A DNA stretch of 64,000 bases from Salidesulfovibrio onnuriiensis (GCF_008001235.1 NZ_CP040751.1:62001-126000), one strand, 5' to 3'. Positions 1 through 10,115 are shown, counted from the first letter of the stretch. The notes: generated from the letters alone by a model not told the origin. Made by a program: numbers and translations.

Positions 1-510
1 TTCACGGCCAACGGCATTGTGGCGGGCTGGTACTTCGACACGGCGGGCGGGAGCGATTTCGCGCGCAACAGCAAGGCGCTCATCCTGCGCAACCGCGTCG
101 AGATCCGGGGCGAAACCTCCACGGGCGTCTTCTGCTACGGCAACGACGCCACCGTGGCGGGCAACGACATCATCGTCAGCGGCGGCGACAAATCCCGGGG
201 CATCATCCAGACCGGCTCGCGCGGCTTCTTCACGGCCAACCGGTTCCGGGGCAAGGGACAATACGCCATCTTCAACGTGCCTTTCGAAAAGCTCACGGCA
301 TCGACGAACATATTCGCCTGGAACGATTTCAAGGAATTCACGGGACTCAAGGGGCAGATGCTCCTGAGCGGCGACCTCAACCGCGTGCTGGGCCGCGTCA
401 TGGTCAAGGACAAGGGACGCGGCAACACCCAGGAGGACGTCCCGCCCGTGGGGCTTCCCGGCAGCGAGTTCGAGGGGGACGACTGGGAACCCGTGGAAAG
501 CCTGCCCTAA
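1..510 (+). CDS. Right-handed beta-helix protein, C-terminal part (5' truncated by window edge)
   Basis: The frame is open from the first base, so the start lies upstream of the window; 169 residues are visible. The short alternating pattern with repeated small and Asn/Gly-rich turns (FTANGI near residue 1, FTANRF near residue 76) is what right-handed parallel beta-helix proteins (pectate-lyase-like or periplasmic copper-binding-like) look like. The last 40 residues are acidic and Pro/Gly-rich and probably lie outside the helix. The product is probably exported, but the signal-peptide region is not in view. A role in polysaccharide binding or cleavage is possible but not shown. The next gene follows after 21 bases. 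Confidence 0.55.
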   Translation, partial: FTANGIVAGWYFDTAGGSDFARNSKALILRNRVEIRGETSTGVFCYGNDATVAGNDIIVSGGDKSRGIIQTGSRGFFTANRFRGKGQYAIFNVPFEKLTASTNIFAWNDFKEFTGLKGQMLLSGDLNRVLGRVMVKDKGRGNTQEDVPPVGLPGSEFEGDDWEPVESLP

Positions 511-531
511 AAACAACCCGTAGGAAAAACC

Positions 532-1107
532 ATGAGCAAAAGAATCAACATCGGCGACAATGCCTTCATTCTGCCCGAACCAATGACCGTGATTGGCACC
601 ATATACAACGGCAAGCCCAATTTCATGGCTGCGGCCTGGGTGACGCGCTGCAACTACAAACCCTGCCTCATGGCCATCTGCATCAACAAGGCTCACGCCA
701 CGTCCGAGGCCATCATCCGCAACGGCGAGTACAGCATCAACCTGGCCTCGGAATCCATGCTTGATAAAGTGGACGCGGCTGGTCTCATATCCGGACACAA
801 AGCGGACAAGTCGTCACTCTTCGAGGTGCATTACGGCGAACTCGAAAAGGCCCCCCTGGTCATGGAAGCTCCGCTGTCCTTGGAGATGAAACTCCACGAC
901 AAGCTCGAACTGCCTGTGGACATCATCTTCGTGGGCGAAGTCATGGCTTCCTGGACCGAAGAAAAATACATGACCGAAGGGTTCGTTGACGTCGAAAAGG
1001 TCCGGCCCTACACGCTGACCATGCCGGACAACCGTTACTGGAGTGTTGGCCGCCAGATAGGCTGCGCCTGGCATGACGGCAGGGAACTGAAAAACACGCT
1101 CAAGTGA
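532..1107 (+). CDS. Flavin reductase family protein (FMN-binding split barrel)
   Basis: 191 residues matching the flavin-reductase-like/flavoredoxin family: an N-terminal Pro-Glu-Pro-Met-Thr-Val segment, then FMAAAWVTR and a Cys-rich strand typical of the FMN-binding split barrel, and a C-terminal aromatic stretch (NRYWSVG). In sulfate reducers such proteins bind FMN and pass electrons between NAD(P)H or ferredoxin and small acceptors. The start has a purine-rich site (TAGGAAAA) just upstream. It lies 21 bases after the beta-helix gene but the two look functionally unrelated. The substrate cannot be told from sequence. Confidence 0.8.
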   Translation: MSKRINIGDNAFILPEPMTVIGTIYNGKPNFMAAAWVTRCNYKPCLMAICINKAHATSEAIIRNGEYSINLASESMLDKVDAAGLISGHKADKSSLFEVHYGELEKAPLVMEAPLSLEMKLHDKLELPVDIIFVGEVMASWTEEKYMTEGFVDVEKVRPYTLTMPDNRYWSVGRQIGCAWHDGRELKNTLK

Positions 1108-1111
1108 GACT

Positions 1112-1129
1112 TGCCGGGATATCCCGGCA
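1112..1129. terminator. Perfect palindromic hairpin after the flavin reductase gene
   Basis: An 18-base perfect palindrome (TGCCGGGATATCCCGGCA) begins 4 bases after the flavin reductase stop codon. It is followed only by a weak T-run, so it is a probable but not ideal Rho-independent terminator or 3' stabilising hairpin. Confidence 0.5.
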
Positions 1130-1190
1130 GACATTTCCCCTTCACCCGCACAACACCTCCCGAAAAAGTCAACTTTTTTTCATCTTGTTG

Positions 1191-1246
1191 TTGACATCTG
1201 CTGTCCTCTTTTTTAATTGATAACGAAATTCAATTTCAATAAGGAG
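1191..1246 (+). promoter_or_regulatory. Candidate promoter, palindromic operator and RBS of the DUF2325 gene
   Basis: A consensus -35 box TTGACA lies at 1191-1196, with A/T-rich sequence about 17 bases on (TTAATT/TAATTG, a poor -10). Downstream at 1225-1237 is a perfect inverted repeat GAAATT-C-AATTTC, and AAGGAG at 1241-1246 is a strong ribosome-binding site for the ATG at 1254. The palindrome sits where a repressor would block early transcription; it is loosely Fur-box-like, but that is inference. Confidence 0.45.
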
Positions 1247-1253
1247 TCACAAC

Positions 1254-1535
1254 ATGTGCGCGGCATTGATCGGCGGAATGGACAGGCTGAAGCGGGATTA
1301 CATGGATGAAGCCAAAAAACACGGCATCAAGCTGAAGTGCTACACCGGCAAGGAACGCAGCATCGGCGGCACCGTGGGAGAAGTGGATTTCGTGGTCATG
1401 TTCACCAACAAGGTCTCCCACAAGGCGCGCAAGGACATCCTCAAGGCCGTGAAGGGCAAGGACGTGCCCGTGTACATGCACCACTCCTGCGGAGTGAGCA
1501 CCCTGCGCAAATGCCTGGACGAGGCCGCCTGCTAG
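1254..1535 (+). CDS. DUF2325 domain-containing protein
   Basis: 93 residues spanning a whole DUF2325 domain: an N-terminal GG-containing strand followed by a basic helix, a central VDFVVMFTN strand, and a C-terminal HHSCGVSTLRKCL segment. Members are small Rossmann-like proteins of unknown function, and the conserved His-His-Ser-Cys near the end suggests metal or nucleotide binding. An optimal AAGGAG site fixes the start. The stop TAG overlaps the stop codon of the convergent cheV gene in a shared CTAG. The gene appears to be a single transcription unit with its own promoter and palindromic operator. Confidence 0.8.
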   Translation: MCAALIGGMDRLKRDYMDEAKKHGIKLKCYTGKERSIGGTVGEVDFVVMFTNKVSHKARKDILKAVKGKDVPVYMHHSCGVSTLRKCLDEAAC

Positions 1536-2491
1536 ACAGTGGTCGCCTTGGACGGATCCCAGTCCTTGACCAACGCGATGACCCGTCCCGTCAGGGCGTT
1601 GAACTCAGGCTTGGTGACCTGGTCATCGGCCTTGACCGATTCGCCCTTGTGCATGATGCCCTTTGAGATGAGCGAGGAGAACAGGCAGACCGGCAGCTCC
1701 TTCAGCACCGGGTCCTCCTTGATCCTGCGGGTCAGGGTGTAGCCGTCCATCTGGGGCATCTCCACATCCGAAACCACCACGTCCACATAGTCCAGGGGGC
1801 GCTTGCCCTCGGCCTGGGCCCGTTCCTTGATCTGCAGCAGCTTGTTCCAGGCCTCCTGGCCGTCCCCCACCACGGTGGGCTCGAAATTGGCCTGTTCGAA
1901 ATTCTGGCGCAGCACATTGCGCACCGAAGTGGAATCGTCGGCGATCAAGGCCCGGTACGTCTGCTCCGCCACGGTAATATCTCCCGCCACCATGGCGCTT
2001 CCGCCGTCCAGTTCGGCCAGGGCCAGCTCCAGGTCGAGCATCAGGGTGATATGGTCGCCGATCTCGATGGTGCCGGTGATGCAATTGGTGGAAAAATTCT
2101 TCACATACAGGCTGGGAGGCTGCACGTCCCTCCAGTTGATGCGGTGGATCATGGTCACCCCTGAGACCAGGAACCCGGTGACCGTGTTGTTGAACTCGGT
2201 CACAATGATGGGCTCGTTCTCCTCCTTGGGCTTGTCCATCTCCAGCCAGATGCTCAGGTCCACAACGGGCAGGATCAGGTCGCGCAGGGGAATGGTGCCC
2301 AGAAAACTCGGATGCGCGGCTGCCTCGGAGCCCTCCAGCCCTTCCGGAGCCTCCACCACCTCCACCACCTTGGCCACGTTGACGCCGAAGTAGTGGGTGG
2401 AAATCTCTTCCCCGTGCCGCTCGCGCACGAAAAATTCGATGATCTCAAGCTCGTTGGTGCCTGTTTCCAGAAGAATATCCTGTTTGCTCAT
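1532..2491 (-). CDS. cheV: Chemotaxis coupling protein CheV (CheW-receiver fusion)
   Basis: 319 residues. Residues 1 to about 170 form a CheW-like domain that couples receptors to CheA; residues about 185-310 form a response-regulator receiver domain with the acidic pair early, the phospho-acceptor Asp in VVVSDVEMP, a Thr/Ser strand (VCLFSS) and the Lys of TKPEF. CheV proteins dock chemoreceptors to CheA and are tuned by phosphorylation. The length is normal for the family. No other chemotaxis gene is nearby, so this is a stand-alone copy. It converges on the DUF2325 gene and the two stop codons overlap. Confidence 0.92.
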   Translation of the reverse strand: MSKQDILLETGTNELEIIEFFVRERHGEEISTHYFGVNVAKVVEVVEAPEGLEGSEAAAHPSFLGTIPLRDLILPVVDLSIWLEMDKPKEENEPIIVTEFNNTVTGFLVSGVTMIHRINWRDVQPPSLYVKNFSTNCITGTIEIGDHITLMLDLELALAELDGGSAMVAGDITVAEQTYRALIADDSTSVRNVLRQNFEQANFEPTVVGDGQEAWNKLLQIKERAQAEGKRPLDYVDVVVSDVEMPQMDGYTLTRRIKEDPVLKELPVCLFSSLISKGIMHKGESVKADDQVTKPEFNALTGRVIALVKDWDPSKATTV

Positions 2492-2619
2492 GGCCTTTCT
2501 CCTTGCGGACAGTCTTGCTTATGCACCACCTGTACATGAAATCCAGGGGCAGGAGTATTAGTTCTTTAAGATTCTAAAGCCGGTCCGGGCAACCGGCCCA
2601 GGCATTCAGCGTCGCGCAC

Positions 2620-2650
2620 AAAAAAACCGGCGGGCCGATGCCCGCCGGTT
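2620..2650 (-). terminator. Rho-independent terminator of the neuB-like operon
   Basis: On the minus strand a 10-bp GC-rich stem (AACCGGCGGG/CCCGCCGGTT) with a 6-base loop is followed by a run of T. It lies 28 bases past the stop of the synthase gene. Confidence 0.9.
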
Positions 2651-2677
2651 CCTCTCAATCATTTTCATGCGCCAAAA

Positions 2678-3769
2678 TCAGGAGGTGGCAGCGCCCGCGC
2701 ACTCCTCGCTCTCCCGAATCAACAGATCCCACTGCACGGGTTCCTCATGGCTCACGGCCCGTTTCAGGGTGGAACCAACCACCTCGTTCCAGTGCACCGG
2801 GGTCACGCCCACGCGCGGGCAGCGGGTGGTCAGGTCGGACTCGGAAAGCACGTGGCCGGCCGGAAGATCGCGGGAAAAGACAATGCACTTGCGCAGCTTC
2901 TTGGCGGCGGCCTGCTCTTCCGGGAAGACCTTCTTGCCCTTCACCGCCAGGGCCTTCTCCACCTCGCGAATCATGTCGGTCATGTCCGCCAGTTGACGGG
3001 GTTCCAGGGATGCCTGGTGATCCGTGCCCTTCATGGTCTTATCCATGGTGAAATGACGTTCCACCACGCAGGCGCCGAAGGCAACGGAGGCAACGGACGG
3101 GCCAAGCCCACGCTCGTGCCCGGAATATCCCACGGGCAGCTGATAGCGCTCGCGCAGGCTCTCAATGACCGGCAAACCGATCTGCTCTTCCGGGCAGGGA
3201 TAGGTGGAGTTGCAATGCAGCAGCACCAGATCGTCATGCACGGAACGGATGGTTTCCACGGCCGCGTCAATATCCTCCAGGGAACTCATTCCCGTGGACA
3301 GGATGATGGGAATGCGCGCCTGGGCGTACTTGTAGACCAGGGGCAGGTTGACCAGTTCCGCGGAACTGATCTTGAGCAGTTCCACGTTCAGGTCCAGGAT
3401 CTGCTGCAGGCTGGGTTCGTCCCAGGCCGAGGCGAAAAAGACCAGTCCCTTGGCCTCGGAGTATTCCTTGAGCTCCCCGATTTCCTCGATGGAAAGCTCC
3501 AGGGCGTCCCGGTGTTCCCCGTAGGTGGGGCCGAAGCTGTTGCAACCGGTATAGGGCGCGGCGCGGCCCTCGCGGGTCAGCAGCGCCTCGGTGCAGCGCT
3601 TCTGGAACTTGACCGCCTGGACACCGGCCTCGGCGGCCTTGTCGATCATCTCCTTGGCCAGGGCGATCTCACCTTGATGGTTGTTGCCGATCTCGGCCAC
3701 CACGAAACAAGGGTGCCCTTCACCGATGCCGACGCCGGAGCGTAGAGTAATGGACGTGACTTTCTGCAT
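2678..3769 (-). CDS. N-acetylneuraminate synthase family protein (NeuB-type with SAF domain)
   Basis: 363 residues. The N-terminal TIM barrel (about 1-290) carries family motifs: VAEIGNNHQG, AVKFQKR, STGMSS, LHCNSTYP, GYSGHE and ERHFTMD. Residues about 295-355 form the C-terminal SAF (antifreeze-like) domain that caps the active site of the partner subunit. The family condenses phosphoenolpyruvate with an N-acetylhexosamine or related sugar to give a nonulosonic acid such as Neu5Ac or legionaminic acid. The GHE variant resembles the animal Neu5Ac-9-phosphate synthase form. It follows the winged-helix gene by 2 bases, so the two are cotranscribed. No cytidylyltransferase is adjacent. A second paralog without SAF lies at 59832-60671. 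The exact product is unknown. Confidence 0.85.
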   Translation of the reverse strand: MQKVTSITLRSGVGIGEGHPCFVVAEIGNNHQGEIALAKEMIDKAAEAGVQAVKFQKRCTEALLTREGRAAPYTGCNSFGPTYGEHRDALELSIEEIGELKEYSEAKGLVFFASAWDEPSLQQILDLNVELLKISSAELVNLPLVYKYAQARIPIILSTGMSSLEDIDAAVETIRSVHDDLVLLHCNSTYPCPEEQIGLPVIESLRERYQLPVGYSGHERGLGPSVASVAFGACVVERHFTMDKTMKGTDHQASLEPRQLADMTDMIREVEKALAVKGKKVFPEEQAAAKKLRKCIVFSRDLPAGHVLSESDLTTRCPRVGVTPVHWNEVVGSTLKRAVSHEEPVQWDLLIRESEECAGAATS

Positions 3770-3771
3770 AA

Positions 3772-4431
3772 TTAGAATCTCACGATCTCGAAGCCGCGCG
3801 TATCCGCAACCGGCTTGATCTGTTCATAGATTTCGTCCTGCCTGCCGAATGAGGTGATCACCACGGCATCGCAGTCCACATGGTCGAGGACATGGGGCGC
3901 GGAAACCACATGTCCATGAAATATGAGCCCCTGCTTGCTCATGCTGCTGTCCAGCAACAGCATGACCTGGAACGGGGAATCCTTCAAAGCGGAAAGCACC
4001 ACTTCGCAGGTTTCCGAAGCGCCGAACAGCGCCAGCCGGGTCTTGCCCCGGTCGCAAAGGTCCTGGAGCTTGTCCAGCACGAAATCCTTGACCGTGGTGT
4101 ACAGCCGAATGGTTTCGGAGGAATAGTCCGAAAACATCCGGCGGCGGCGTTTTTCCCCGGCCTCGGTAAGGACATACCGGTAGCTTTTCCCGTTGACGGG
4201 CAGAAACTCCACGAGATCCTCGGCCTGGAGCTGCTTGAGGTACTGGTTGATCATGGCGCCGGAAAGATTCAGGCGGCGTCCCAGTTCATACTGGGAAAGG
4301 CCGGAGTCATGCGCCAGGGAGTCAAGAATGGCCAGGACGCGGGTGTTCTTGCTCGGCTTCAGGTAGGATCCCTCAGATATAAGCTGCTGGATGACCCTGT
4401 TGCTGGTATGTTCCATTTGTGTATTCAACAT
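3772..4431 (-). CDS. Winged-helix regulator fused to a Rossmann-like sensor domain
   Basis: 219 residues in two parts. Residues about 25-95 form a winged-helix DNA-binding domain (LSQYELGRRLNLSGAMINQYLKQL as the recognition region, then a wing with tyrosines), MarR/ArsR-like. After a helical linker, residues about 130-219 form a small alpha/beta domain beginning LALFGASET and including AVVITSFG, like the nucleotide- or CoA-binding N-domains of sugar acetyltransferases (PglD-like). A likely role is ligand-sensing repression of its own operon with the neuB-like gene. Its promoter carries a palindrome between the -35 and -10 boxes. The start is ambiguous (Met1 at 4431 or Met6); the ribosome-binding site is weak. 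Confidence 0.7.
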   Translation of the reverse strand: MLNTQMEHTSNRVIQQLISEGSYLKPSKNTRVLAILDSLAHDSGLSQYELGRRLNLSGAMINQYLKQLQAEDLVEFLPVNGKSYRYVLTEAGEKRRRRMFSDYSSETIRLYTTVKDFVLDKLQDLCDRGKTRLALFGASETCEVVLSALKDSPFQVMLLLDSSMSKQGLIFHGHVVSAPHVLDHVDCDAVVITSFGRQDEIYEQIKPVADTRGFEIVRF

Positions 4432-4487
4432 TCACTTGGTCAATGATTTGTGAACCGTATCCGCTTGCCACAGTTCACGAGTTTTCG

Positions 4488-4516
4488 AATGTAGTCCCCG
4501 GCGGGGAACCTGTCAA
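4488..4516 (-). promoter_or_regulatory. Promoter of the regulator-neuB operon with palindromic operator in the spacer
   Basis: Read on the minus strand: -35 TTGACA (4516-4511), a 17-base spacer, then -10 TACATT (4493-4488). Nearly the whole spacer (4494-4509) is an inverted repeat GTTCCCC-GC-CGGGGAC with one or two mismatches. A protein bound there would cover both boxes. The predicted leader is about 50 bases. Confidence 0.55.
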
Positions 4517-4712
4517 CACAAGCCGGGGACAGCCTCTCCCTCTCGTTCAAAGGCACGGTTTATCCGTTTCCTTTCTCATGCAATCGTTGACACATTGAAT
4601 AATCGGTCGATTGAAGGGTTTTCTTTACCCTGAAAACGTCATTCCACCGACGCGTCTTCATATCAATTCAAGATTCGTGCCCGGCACTTTCTTCCAGATA
4701 CAAGAGAAAAAA
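4517..4712. other. Intergenic stretch between regulator promoter and fadD terminator
   Basis: About 200 bases of low coding content between the divergent ends. I see no further gene, RNA or repeat in it beyond A/T-rich tracts. Confidence 0.4.
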
Positions 4713-4722
4713 AAGCCCCGCC

Positions 4723-6465
<1,743 letters not shown>

Positions 6466-6726
6466 TCGTGTATTCCTTCCCTCTCTATTCTGCGCCGAAA
6501 CGCATCGGCGCACGGTATAATAGCCCTCGTCCCGGGTCAACAGGCCCCAAAACGCAAAATCCCCCTCTCAATCCCGCTTTCAGGCAAAAAAACACCGCAC
6601 TTTATAATATCTCTAAAAACATTTTCCATTCCATATTCAAACATAGAGGAGCGGCCCGCGTGCCCTGTCACCCTGCGGGCCGAAACAAAAAACGCAACCA
6701 ACCCTATTTCCCTTGAGGAGGTCACC

Positions 6727-7473
6727 ATGCCCCGCTTGCTCGCCATCATAACCCTGCTCGCCACACTGGCCTTCCCGTCCATAGGCTCGGCGACAAACTT
6801 CGAAATCCTTACCGGCGAATGGGCGCCCTACGTTTCCGAATCCATGGAAGGCGGAGGGCCCACGGCCATCATCGTCACCGAGGCCCTCAAGGCCGCGGGC
6901 CATTCCGCCACCTTCAAGTACGTGCCCTGGGCGCGCACCGAGGCGCTGACCCAATCCGGCCAGGCCGTGGGCACCTTCCCGTGGTCGGCCACGGAAAAAT
7001 TTTCCCAGACCTGCCTGCAATCCACACCGCTGGCCAGCCAGAAGATGGTCTTCTTCTATCTCAAGGACAAGATGCCCGGATGGGACTACACCACCCTGGA
7101 TGCGCTCAAGAGCCTCAAGGTGGGCGGCTCGCGCGGATACACCTATGTGGAAATGTTCGAGGGAGCTGGCATCAAGCCCGACTATGCCGCGGACGTGAGC
7201 AAGTCCTTCAAGAAGCTTTTGGCCGGGCGCGTCGACGTGGTGCCCGAAAGCCAACTGGTGGGTTGGCAAACCATCAAGAGTGGTTTTGCAGCCGACGAGG
7301 GCAAGTTCGCCAATGCCGACACGCCCCTGTTCGTCAAGGCCCTCTATCTCCAGATCTCCAAGAAACATCCCGACGGACAGGCTCTGTTCGACGCCTTTGA
7401 AAAGGGCTTCCAGATGATCAAGGACAACGGCACCTACAAGGGCATCCTGGACAAGTACGGTTTGTCCGAATAG
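6727..7473 (+). CDS. Periplasmic substrate-binding protein, family 3 type
   Basis: 248 residues with a classic signal peptide (basic Met-Pro-Arg, hydrophobic core, cleavage after Gly-Ser-Ala near residue 22). The mature part is a family-3 extracellular solute-binding fold: FEILTGEWAPYV at the start, YVPWARTEA, a central VGGSRGYTYVEMFE, and the C-terminal IKDNGTYKGILDKYG characteristic of this family. No permease or ATPase genes are near, so it may be an orphan or signalling-type binding protein like those common in Desulfovibrio. A strong GAGGAGG-type site precedes the ATG at 6727. A long open frame continues upstream but is antisense to fadD and not real. Confidence 0.88.
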   Translation: MPRLLAIITLLATLAFPSIGSATNFEILTGEWAPYVSESMEGGGPTAIIVTEALKAAGHSATFKYVPWARTEALTQSGQAVGTFPWSATEKFSQTCLQSTPLASQKMVFFYLKDKMPGWDYTTLDALKSLKVGGSRGYTYVEMFEGAGIKPDYAADVSKSFKKLLAGRVDVVPESQLVGWQTIKSGFAADEGKFANADTPLFVKALYLQISKKHPDGQALFDAFEKGFQMIKDNGTYKGILDKYGLSE

Positions 7474-7484
7474 CCAAAAACGCT

Positions 7485-7660
7485 GATGATAAAGGTTGCC
7501 TCCGGCGGGTAGGGGGATAATCCCCCCTGCATCCCCTTTCAATAAACAGAGTCCGCTGCTCGCAATGCGAGCAGCGGACTCTGTTTATATGTCAGGTTTC
7601 CAAAGGATCGTGTCCTTTGGCGGGGTACAGGGGCAGCGCCCCGGCATGCCCTTTTAGGCT
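7485..7660. repeat. Intergenic repeat block: two related GC-rich units around a perfect 22-bp palindrome
   Basis: At 7542-7563 and 7567-7588 are the arms of a perfect 22-base inverted repeat with a 3-base loop, A/T-rich at both outer ends, able to act as a bidirectional terminator for the two convergent genes. On either side are similar units (about 7498-7535, CTCCGGCGGGTAGGGGG..., and 7613-7645, CTTTGGCGGGGTACAGGGG...), each with an internal G-run/C-run pair. The outer units look like copies of one degenerate intergenic repeat. Confidence 0.6.
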
Positions 7661-7667
7661 GTCTCGC

Positions 7668-8162
7668 CTATTCCACCACGGAAGCCTTGGTGATGACGAT
7701 GGGCTCAAGGGGAACGTTTTCATGGAAGCCGTGGTTGCCGGTTTCCACGGCCTTGATCTTGTCCACCACCTCGGTGCCTTCCACCACCTTGCCGAAGACG
7801 GCGTAACCCCAGCCCTGCGAGGTCTCGGCGCTAAAATTCAGGAAGCCGTTGTCCTGCACGTTGATGAAGAACTGGGCCGTGGCGGAATGCGGATCCATGG
7901 TCCGGGCCATGGCCACGGTGTACTTGTCGTTCTTCAGCCCGTTGTTGGCTTCGTTCTCGATGGGATCGCGGGTGGTCTTCTGGGACATGTCCTCGATCAT
8001 GCCGCCGCCCTGGACCATAAAGCCGTCGATGACGCGGTGGAAAATGGTGCCGTCGTAGAACCCTTCCTCCACGTATTGCTGGAAGTTGGCGGCGCTCTTC
8101 GGGGCCTTTTCCTCGTTCAGTTCCAGGACGATGTCGCCCATGGTGGTTTCAAGCTTGATCAT
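7668..8162 (-). CDS. ppiB: Peptidylprolyl isomerase, cyclophilin type
   Basis: 164 residues, the length of bacterial cytoplasmic cyclophilins. Motifs along the chain: the [19 protein letters not shown] box with the catalytic Arg, the [17 protein letters not shown] core, and [12 protein letters not shown] near the end. It catalyses cis-trans isomerisation of peptidyl-prolyl bonds. There is no signal peptide, so it is cytoplasmic. It lies 74 bases downstream of the CbiA/DsrN gene and could be read with it. Confidence 0.93.
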   Translation of the reverse strand: MIKLETTMGDIVLELNEEKAPKSAANFQQYVEEGFYDGTIFHRVIDGFMVQGGGMIEDMSQKTTRDPIENEANNGLKNDKYTVAMARTMDPHSATAQFFINVQDNGFLNFSAETSQGWGYAVFGKVVEGTEVVDKIKAVETGNHGFHENVPLEPIVITKASVVE

Positions 8163-8236
8163 ATCAAAATCTCCTTTGGATCTATTTGCTGTTTGGAAAT
8201 TCGGCTCTACCAGACGCGGGGCAAGCTGGCAAACGT

Positions 8237-9640
8237 CTATTGCCCGGCCTTGAATTTCAACGCCGCGGCCACGAAACGCGGCGCCCAGTCCGGCACGGCC
8301 AGGGCGTGGATATGGTTGTACCCGGCAAAGGTGCTGTTGCTCACCAGCCCGTCGCAGCCGTCCAGCATTCCGTTGCCCCGCTCCATCTTCAGGGCGAAAC
8401 GCAGGTTGCCGGATTTGGCCGCCACGCAGCGCGAATAATGGAACTCATGGCCGCGCACGCGGGTTCCCCGTGCATAGAACGGGGTATCCGCAACGGCCTC
8501 GGCCTCGGTATATCCCAGACCCTGGGGCCGGGGACAGAACGAGGTGGCCACCGGAAAGACGCCGGCCATGGGATAGACGCTGCCGTCATACTCCAGGGTG
8601 TCGCACAGGTACATGAACCCGCCGCACTCGGCATAGATGGGCATTCCCGCTTCCGAAAAATTCTTCACATGGATGCGGGTCCGGGACTGGTTGGCCAGAC
8701 GCAGGGCAAGCGTTTCCGGAAACCCGCCGCCCAGGTACAGGCCGTGGATCTCGGGCCAGGGCTGGTCATCGAGCAGGGAAAGGCGCACCAGCTCGGCCCC
8801 GGCGCGCTCCAGGGCCTCCAGGTTCTCCTGATAATAGAACCACAGGGCCTCGTCGTGCACGTACCCGATGCGCACACATTTTTCGGCAGCGGGCTCGGGC
8901 CACAGGGGCGCTGGCTCGCCAAACTCGGGCGCGCTTTCCGCCACCCGCCACAGTGCGTCCAGGTCCAGCCACTCCCCGACCACATCGGCAATGGCGTCCA
9001 AAGCCTGGTCATGGCCGCCGTAGGAAGCCGGATCATACTCCTGGTCGGACATCAGGCCCATGTGCCGCTCGGGAATGGGGTTCTCCCTGAACTTGGGCAG
9101 CATGCCCAGCACGGGCACGTCGGTGTGCTCCTCTATGCTGCGGCGCAGGATGGCGCGATGTCGCTCACCGGCGGTGCGGTTGCAGATGACTCCGGCCAGT
9201 CTGAGACCGGGCTCGAAATGGGCGCACCCCTGCACGATGGCCGCCACCGTGCGGGTCATCTTGGTACAGTCGATGGCCAGCACCACAGGGGTTTCCAGCT
9301 GGCGGGCCAGCTCGGACGAGGAGCAGGAGCCCTGCTCGTCCTTGCCGTCGAACAGGCCGCGATTGCCCTCGATAAGACCCACATCGCAGCCCTGCATGCG
9401 TTCATGCACGAGGGAGCGCAAGGTTTCCCCGCTCAGGAAATAGGGATCGAGATTGGTGCAGAAACGCCGGGAGGCCAGGCCGAGCCAGGTCGCGTCAATG
9501 TAGTCCGGGCCCTTCTTGAACGAACGCACGGACTTGCCCGCACGGGTCCAGGCACGCGCCAGGCCGAGGCTGACGATGGTCTTGCCGGTGCCGCCGGACA
9601 ACCCGGCAATGAGAAGTCGAGGGAATGTAGCCACGCTCAT
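8237..9640 (-). CDS. cbiA: Cobyrinate a,c-diamide synthase family amidotransferase (CbiA, possibly DsrN)
   Basis: 467 residues. The N-terminal half is a P-loop synthetase domain ([10 protein letters not shown] at about residue 15, then KKGPDYID). The C-terminal half is a class I glutamine amidotransferase domain with nucleophile Cys in [10 protein letters not shown] and His in HEFHYS. CbiA amidates the a- and c-acetate chains of cobyrinate using ATP and glutamine. In sulfur bacteria the homolog DsrN amidates sirohaem, the DsrAB cofactor. Its position directly behind dsrD favours the DsrN role or a dual role. Start uncertain: ATG at 9640 chosen; an in-frame TTG at 9670 is possible. A terminator separates it from dsrD, so its expression may be partly uncoupled. 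Confidence 0.85.
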   Translation of the reverse strand: MSVATFPRLLIAGLSGGTGKTIVSLGLARAWTRAGKSVRSFKKGPDYIDATWLGLASRRFCTNLDPYFLSGETLRSLVHERMQGCDVGLIEGNRGLFDGKDEQGSCSSSELARQLETPVVLAIDCTKMTRTVAAIVQGCAHFEPGLRLAGVICNRTAGERHRAILRRSIEEHTDVPVLGMLPKFRENPIPERHMGLMSDQEYDPASYGGHDQALDAIADVVGEWLDLDALWRVAESAPEFGEPAPLWPEPAAEKCVRIGYVHDEALWFYYQENLEALERAGAELVRLSLLDDQPWPEIHGLYLGGGFPETLALRLANQSRTRIHVKNFSEAGMPIYAECGGFMYLCDTLEYDGSVYPMAGVFPVATSFCPRPQGLGYTEAEAVADTPFYARGTRVRGHEFHYSRCVAAKSGNLRFALKMERGNGMLDGCDGLVSNSTFAGYNHIHALAVPDWAPRFVAAALKFKAGQ

Positions 9641-9742
9641 GTTCCAACAAAATATTCCGGCTCTTCCCAAAGGTAAAGAGCCGCAAGAGCCGTTTACCCA
9701 ATCCGCTCAAGGAACAAAGCAAATTAGGCTAGCGGCTCTTAC

Positions 9743-9783
9743 AAAAAAGCCTTGCCCAAGTACTGCACTGGACAAGGCCTTTG
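9743..9783 (-). terminator. Terminator of the dsrABD operon
   Basis: On the minus strand a stem built from AAGGCCTTGTCC and GGGCAAGGCTT with a loop of about 13 bases is followed by six T. It starts 22 bases past the dsrD stop and lies before the cbiA start. Confidence 0.85.
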
Positions 9784-9804
9784 TCGTCAAGACTATCTGA
9801 GACT

Positions 9805-10050
9805 CTATTCGCCTTCAGCAGCGGCCTGCTTGCCGACACCGGCCAGACCATACATGGTGGTGCTGCCGGATGACCAGAAGACCATCTTTTCTTCCTGCAC
9901 CAGAGCGGTCAGGACCTTCTTGACTTCGCGAGCTTTTGCATCGGGGAAAAGCTTGGTGAAGTCGTTGAAGTAGAATTTAGACTTGGATTTGGATTTTTCT
10001 TCGCAAAACTTGATGATTTCTGCTTTTGCGGATTCAAGTTCCAGAGGCAT
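9805..10050 (-). CDS. dsrD: Dissimilatory sulfite reductase-associated protein DsrD
   Basis: 81 residues, the size of DsrD from Desulfovibrio. It is a small winged-helix-fold protein: a Lys/Ser-rich N-terminal half with FYFNDFTKLFP, then VKKVLTALVQEEKMVFWSSGSTTMYGL. The family is now known to stimulate sulfite reduction by DsrAB rather than bind DNA. It is 65 bases downstream of dsrB in the same operon. Confidence 0.95.
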   Translation of the reverse strand: MPLELESAKAEIIKFCEEKSKSKSKFYFNDFTKLFPDAKAREVKKVLTALVQEEKMVFWSSGSTTMYGLAGVGKQAAAEGE

Positions 10051-10115
10051 AACATGCTCCTTGCTTTAAAATAGGGTGCGGCGGGATCGCCGCACCCCAA
10101 TAATTACCTATCGGC

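Noticed and set aside
1225-1237. Firm Fur-box call upstream of DUF2325
   Set aside because: The GAAATT-C-AATTTC palindrome only partly matches Fur boxes; kept as an unassigned operator.
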